A DNA stretch of 15,658 nucleotides, from positions 1 to 15,658 of the forward strand of contig DCJV01000145.1 in the NCBI GenBank assembly GCA_002320555.1, given 5' to 3'. Position numbers and translations under genes: made by a program. Source of the stretch: Ruminococcaceae bacterium UBA1691 (GTDB lineage Bacteria > Bacillota > Clostridia > Oscillospirales > Acutalibacteraceae). Positions 13,800-15,658 of the stretch are shown piece by piece; the first letter of the stretch is position 1; each line of letters begins with the position of its first letter. The notes under the pieces were generated by a model. It had not been told where the DNA came from, searched no databases, and saw nothing but the letters and a program-made list of their open reading frames with translations.

Positions 13800-13908
13800 T
13801 CCCGGTGCGGTTTTACCTTTAATTTTTAATCAAGAATTTATATCATTCTCGATAGAAAAATAAACATTCTGTTTATGAATTGCCGTCCCCTAAACTTTAA
13901 AATAGAGA
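13800..13908. other. AT-rich divergent intergenic region with an inverted repeat
   Basis: No gene is seen here. ATAAAC-ATTCT-GTTTAT (13860-13876) is a perfect 6-bp inverted repeat with a 5-nt spacer, 33 nt upstream of the esterase -35. It is a possible operator for the glycosidase operon. No catabolite-response (cre) element was recognised. Confidence 0.4.
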
Positions 13909-13937
13909 TTGCACTCTTTTCAGCAACCGTGTATAAT
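13909..13937 (+). promoter_or_regulatory. Promoter of the esterase-GH3 operon
   Basis: TTGCAC (13909-13914), a 17-nt spacer and a perfect TATAAT (13932-13937) form a good sigma-A promoter. Transcription should begin about 13944, leaving an unusually long leader of about 120 nt before the TTG start. Confidence 0.75.
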
Positions 13938-13972
13938 CTTTTTAAATACTTGGATAGACCGGGATATCCGCA

Positions 13973-14045
13973 GGTTGCGCCGTGCTTTCGGAGCAACCGG
14001 AATGAGAGAGAACGTGCACCTGCAAAAATGTTAGGCCGTTTTTGC
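13973..14045 (+). promoter_or_regulatory. Structured 5' leader of the esterase-GH3 operon
   Basis: Two hairpins stand in the leader. GGTTGC-G-CCG (13973-13982) pairs with CGG-A-GCAACC (13989-13998) across a 6-nt loop. GCAAAAA (14022-14028) pairs with TTTTTGC (14039-14045) across a 10-nt loop, ending 3 nt before the SD. The second could affect translation start, since its 3' arm is next to AAGGAGG. I recognise no known riboswitch. Confidence 0.45.
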
Positions 14046-14048
14046 GAC

Positions 14049-14055
14049 AAGGAGG
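14049..14055 (+). promoter_or_regulatory. Ribosome binding site deciding the esterase TTG start
   Basis: AAGGAGG lies 10 nt before TTG 14066. The other in-frame TTG at 14042 lies upstream of this SD, so translation from there would read through it. TTG 14066 gives the natural N-terminus ADTYDIWGNLNPDAPW. Confidence 0.8.
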
Positions 14056-14065
14056 TTTTTTTATT

Positions 14066-14944
14066 TTGGCCGATACTTATGATATCTGGGGGAATCTGAA
14101 CCCCGACGCTCCCTGGGCGGAAATGCTCCGCGAGGACACGCAGCTTCCGCTGTGGGCCGGGGAGGTACCCGGCTTTGAAGAAGCCATCGGGCAGCGCAAG
14201 CCATCCATCACCTTTTTCCCCGCTCCCGGTGAGGGGAAACGAGGTTGCGTCATTGTGATGGCCGGTGGCTCCTATACAAGCAAGGCTGTGCATGAAGGCA
14301 AAGTCGTTGCGCAGAAGATCAATCAGGCGGGTGTGCACGCCGCAGTGCTTGACTACCGCGTCGTCCCCTATTCCCGCGACGTCATCTTGCTCGACGCCAA
14401 ACGTGCGGTGCGCTATCTGCGCTACCATGCTGAGGAGATGGGTATCCTGGCGGATAAGATCGGCGTGCTTGGCTTTTCTGCGGGCGGCAACCTCGCATTC
14501 ATCTCCTGCGCCTATGCGGATGATGGCAACCCAGGCGCTTCTGATCCCGTCGAGCGCGTGTCCTCCAGGCCAGACGCACTGCTGCTGGGCTATGCCGCCG
14601 TCATGTTTCAAGAGGAATACGAAGAGGACGATGAATTTAATCTCGTCGCCTATTTCGACGTTGTGCTGGAAAAAGAGATGCAGTTCCCCCCAACCTTTCT
14701 CTGGCAATCGATGCGCGACGGCCTGATCAATTACAATACCGCCCTGACGCTATGTGATACGCTGGCAAAGCGCAATGTGCCGGTGGAAATGCACCTGTTC
14801 CCCTATGGAGATCACGGGCAGGGCCTCGCCGCCCCGGAAAATGGGGACGGATATCATCCGCTCACGGTACGCTGGAGCCGCCTGATGAACGAATGGCTGC
14901 TCTTTTACGGGTTTTCGGGCAGTAAAGGAATGGAAGGAGACTAA
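14066..14944 (+). CDS. Alpha/beta-hydrolase esterase (BD-FAE / acetyl-xylan esterase-like)
   Basis: This 292-residue cytoplasmic hydrolase has the nucleophile elbow GFSAG (136-140, Ser138), the oxyanion-hole strand VIVMAGGSY (62-70, in place of the common HGGGY), a likely acid at Asp218 (MRDGLI) and His250 in YGDHGQG. This is a complete catalytic triad. No signal peptide is present. The sequence fits the small lipase/esterase group often found with glycoside hydrolases and annotated as acetyl-xylan or feruloyl esterase. Translation starts at TTG, from the SD at 14049-14055. The GH3 gene follows after 1 nt, so the two are tightly coupled. It probably removes acyl groups from imported oligosaccharides before the glycosidase acts; the substrate is inferred from the neighbour only. 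Confidence 0.88.
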   Translation: MADTYDIWGNLNPDAPWAEMLREDTQLPLWAGEVPGFEEAIGQRKPSITFFPAPGEGKRGCVIVMAGGSYTSKAVHEGKVVAQKINQAGVHAAVLDYRVVPYSRDVILLDAKRAVRYLRYHAEEMGILADKIGVLGFSAGGNLAFISCAYADDGNPGASDPVERVSSRPDALLLGYAAVMFQEEYEEDDEFNLVAYFDVVLEKEMQFPPTFLWQSMRDGLINYNTALTLCDTLAKRNVPVEMHLFPYGDHGQGLAAPENGDGYHPLTVRWSRLMNEWLLFYGFSGSKGMEGD

Positions 14945-14945
14945 G

Positions 14946-15658
14946 ATGAAACATCAGGATCTGATCAGCAAGATGACGCTGGAGGAAAAGGCAAGCCTTT
15001 GCTCCGGCAAGGATTTCTGGCATTTGAAGGGGCTTGAAAACTTCAACATCCCGGAGATTATGGTCTGCGACGGCCCGCACGGCCTGCGCAAGCAGTCCGG
15101 CAGCCAGGACAACCTCGGCATCAACGGCAGCGAGCCCGCCACCTGCTTCCCAACGGCTGCCACGACCGCCTGCTCCTGGAACCCGGAGCTGCTGCATGAA
15201 ATGGGCGGCGCGATTGCGCAGGAGGCCCTTGCGGAGGGCGTGAGCGTGGTGCTCGGCCCCGGTGTCAATATCAAGCGCTCCCCCCTGTGCGGGCGCAATT
15301 TCGAATATTTCTCTGAGGATCCGCTGCTCGCAGGAGAGATGGGCGCAGCCTTTATCAACGGCGTGCAGGAAAAGGGCGTGGGCACCTCGCTCAAGCATTT
15401 TGCGTGCAACAATCAGGAAACGCGCCGCATGAAGGTCGATTCTGTTGTGGACGAACGCGCGCTGCGCGAAATCTATCTCGCCCCGTTTGAAATAGCCGTC
15501 AAAAAGGCCCAACCGTGGACGGTCATGAGCGCATACAACCAGATCAACGGCTCCTTCTGCTCCGAAAACGAATGGCTGCTGACCGACGTGCTGCGCAAGG
15601 ACTGGGGCTTCAAGGGCCTCGTCGTCACAGACTGGGGCGCTAACAATGAGCGCGTCCC
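14946..15658 (+). CDS. GH3 family glycoside hydrolase, N-terminal part (3' end outside window)
   Basis: The first 237 residues of a family 3 glycosidase (beta-glucosidase/beta-xylosidase type) are present. The (beta/alpha)8 domain shows CDGPHGLR (41-48), LGPGVNIKRSPLCGRNFEYFSEDP (103-126, substrate-binding), LKHFACNNQETRR (149-161, with the Lys-His pair) and VMSAYNQING (193-202). The nucleophile is Asp229 in VVTDWG (226-231). No signal peptide is seen, so it should act inside the cell on imported oligosaccharides. The start ATG 14946 follows the esterase stop by one base and has AAGGAG at 14934-14939 inside the esterase gene. The C-terminal alpha/beta sandwich and, in many homologues, a fibronectin-III-like domain lie outside the window. 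Exact sugar specificity is not readable from this part. Confidence 0.95.
   Translation, partial: MKHQDLISKMTLEEKASLCSGKDFWHLKGLENFNIPEIMVCDGPHGLRKQSGSQDNLGINGSEPATCFPTAATTACSWNPELLHEMGGAIAQEALAEGVSVVLGPGVNIKRSPLCGRNFEYFSEDPLLAGEMGAAFINGVQEKGVGTSLKHFACNNQETRRMKVDSVVDERALREIYLAPFEIAVKKAQPWTVMSAYNQINGSFCSENEWLLTDVLRKDWGFKGLVVTDWGANNERV

Noticed and set aside
13838..14707. 289-residue minus-strand frame opposite the esterase
   Set aside because: The esterase has a full catalytic triad and SD; the opposing frame also covers the promoter region.
1..15658. CRISPR array, insertion sequence, prophage or integrase genes
   Set aside because: No regularly spaced repeats, transposase, integrase or phage structural motifs were seen on either strand.

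Overview
The window looks like a chromosomal segment from an anaerobic, low-to-moderate GC Firmicute of class Clostridia, probably an Oscillospiraceae/Ruminococcaceae-type gut bacterium. The evidence is a BceRSAB-type peptide-antibiotic module, stand-alone and fused rubredoxins typical of strict anaerobes, strong AAGGAGG-type ribosome binding sites, sigma-A-like promoters, a lipoprotein MltG and a GH3/esterase pair. The genus is an inference; I could run no database search.

Layout. 2-175: C-terminal end of a membrane protein. 176-504: three overlapping open frames with no convincing gene, probably a decayed or frameshifted locus. 505-5922: a five-gene module on the + strand, made of response regulator, intramembrane-sensing kinase, ABC ATPase, ten-helix permease and a small lipoprotein, closed by a strong hairpin. 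A 360-nt gap between kinase and ATPase holds several hairpins, a BceR-box-like site and an extended -10. 6174-7037 (-): a GT8 glycosyltransferase. 7157-7398 (-): two intrinsic terminators enclosing a structured interval with no gene. 7400-7476 (-): tRNA-Arg(CCG) with its own promoter. 7579-8559 (-): a rubredoxin plus flavin-reductase/rubredoxin fusion (Hrb-like) operon with promoter and terminator. 8676-9696 (+): rplM-rpsI with UP-like tract, promoter, possible L13 leader and terminator. 9734-11664 (-): MgtC-family protein followed by an MFS transporter. 11719-12631 (+): lipoprotein-type MltG. 12689-13663 (-): an unknown lipoprotein with a Ser/Thr/Pro-rich linker. 13909 to the window end (+): an alpha/beta-hydrolase esterase and a GH3 glycosidase cut by the window edge.

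How the genes work together. BceRS-like proteins sense flux through BceAB-like transporters and induce them, giving protection from cell-wall-active peptides; the fifth lipoprotein is the least known part. Rubredoxin and the Hrb-like fusion form an electron-transfer pair for O2, peroxide or NO detoxification, although no FprA or other terminal oxidase partner lies in the window. MltG trims nascent peptidoglycan. The esterase and GH3 enzyme probably deacylate and hydrolyse plant-type oligosaccharides inside the cell.

Most of the window is ordinary. The parts most worth a second look are the Bce leader and its fifth lipoprotein, the structured interval between the two minus-strand terminators, the decayed segment before the response regulator, and the hairpin-rich leader of the esterase operon.
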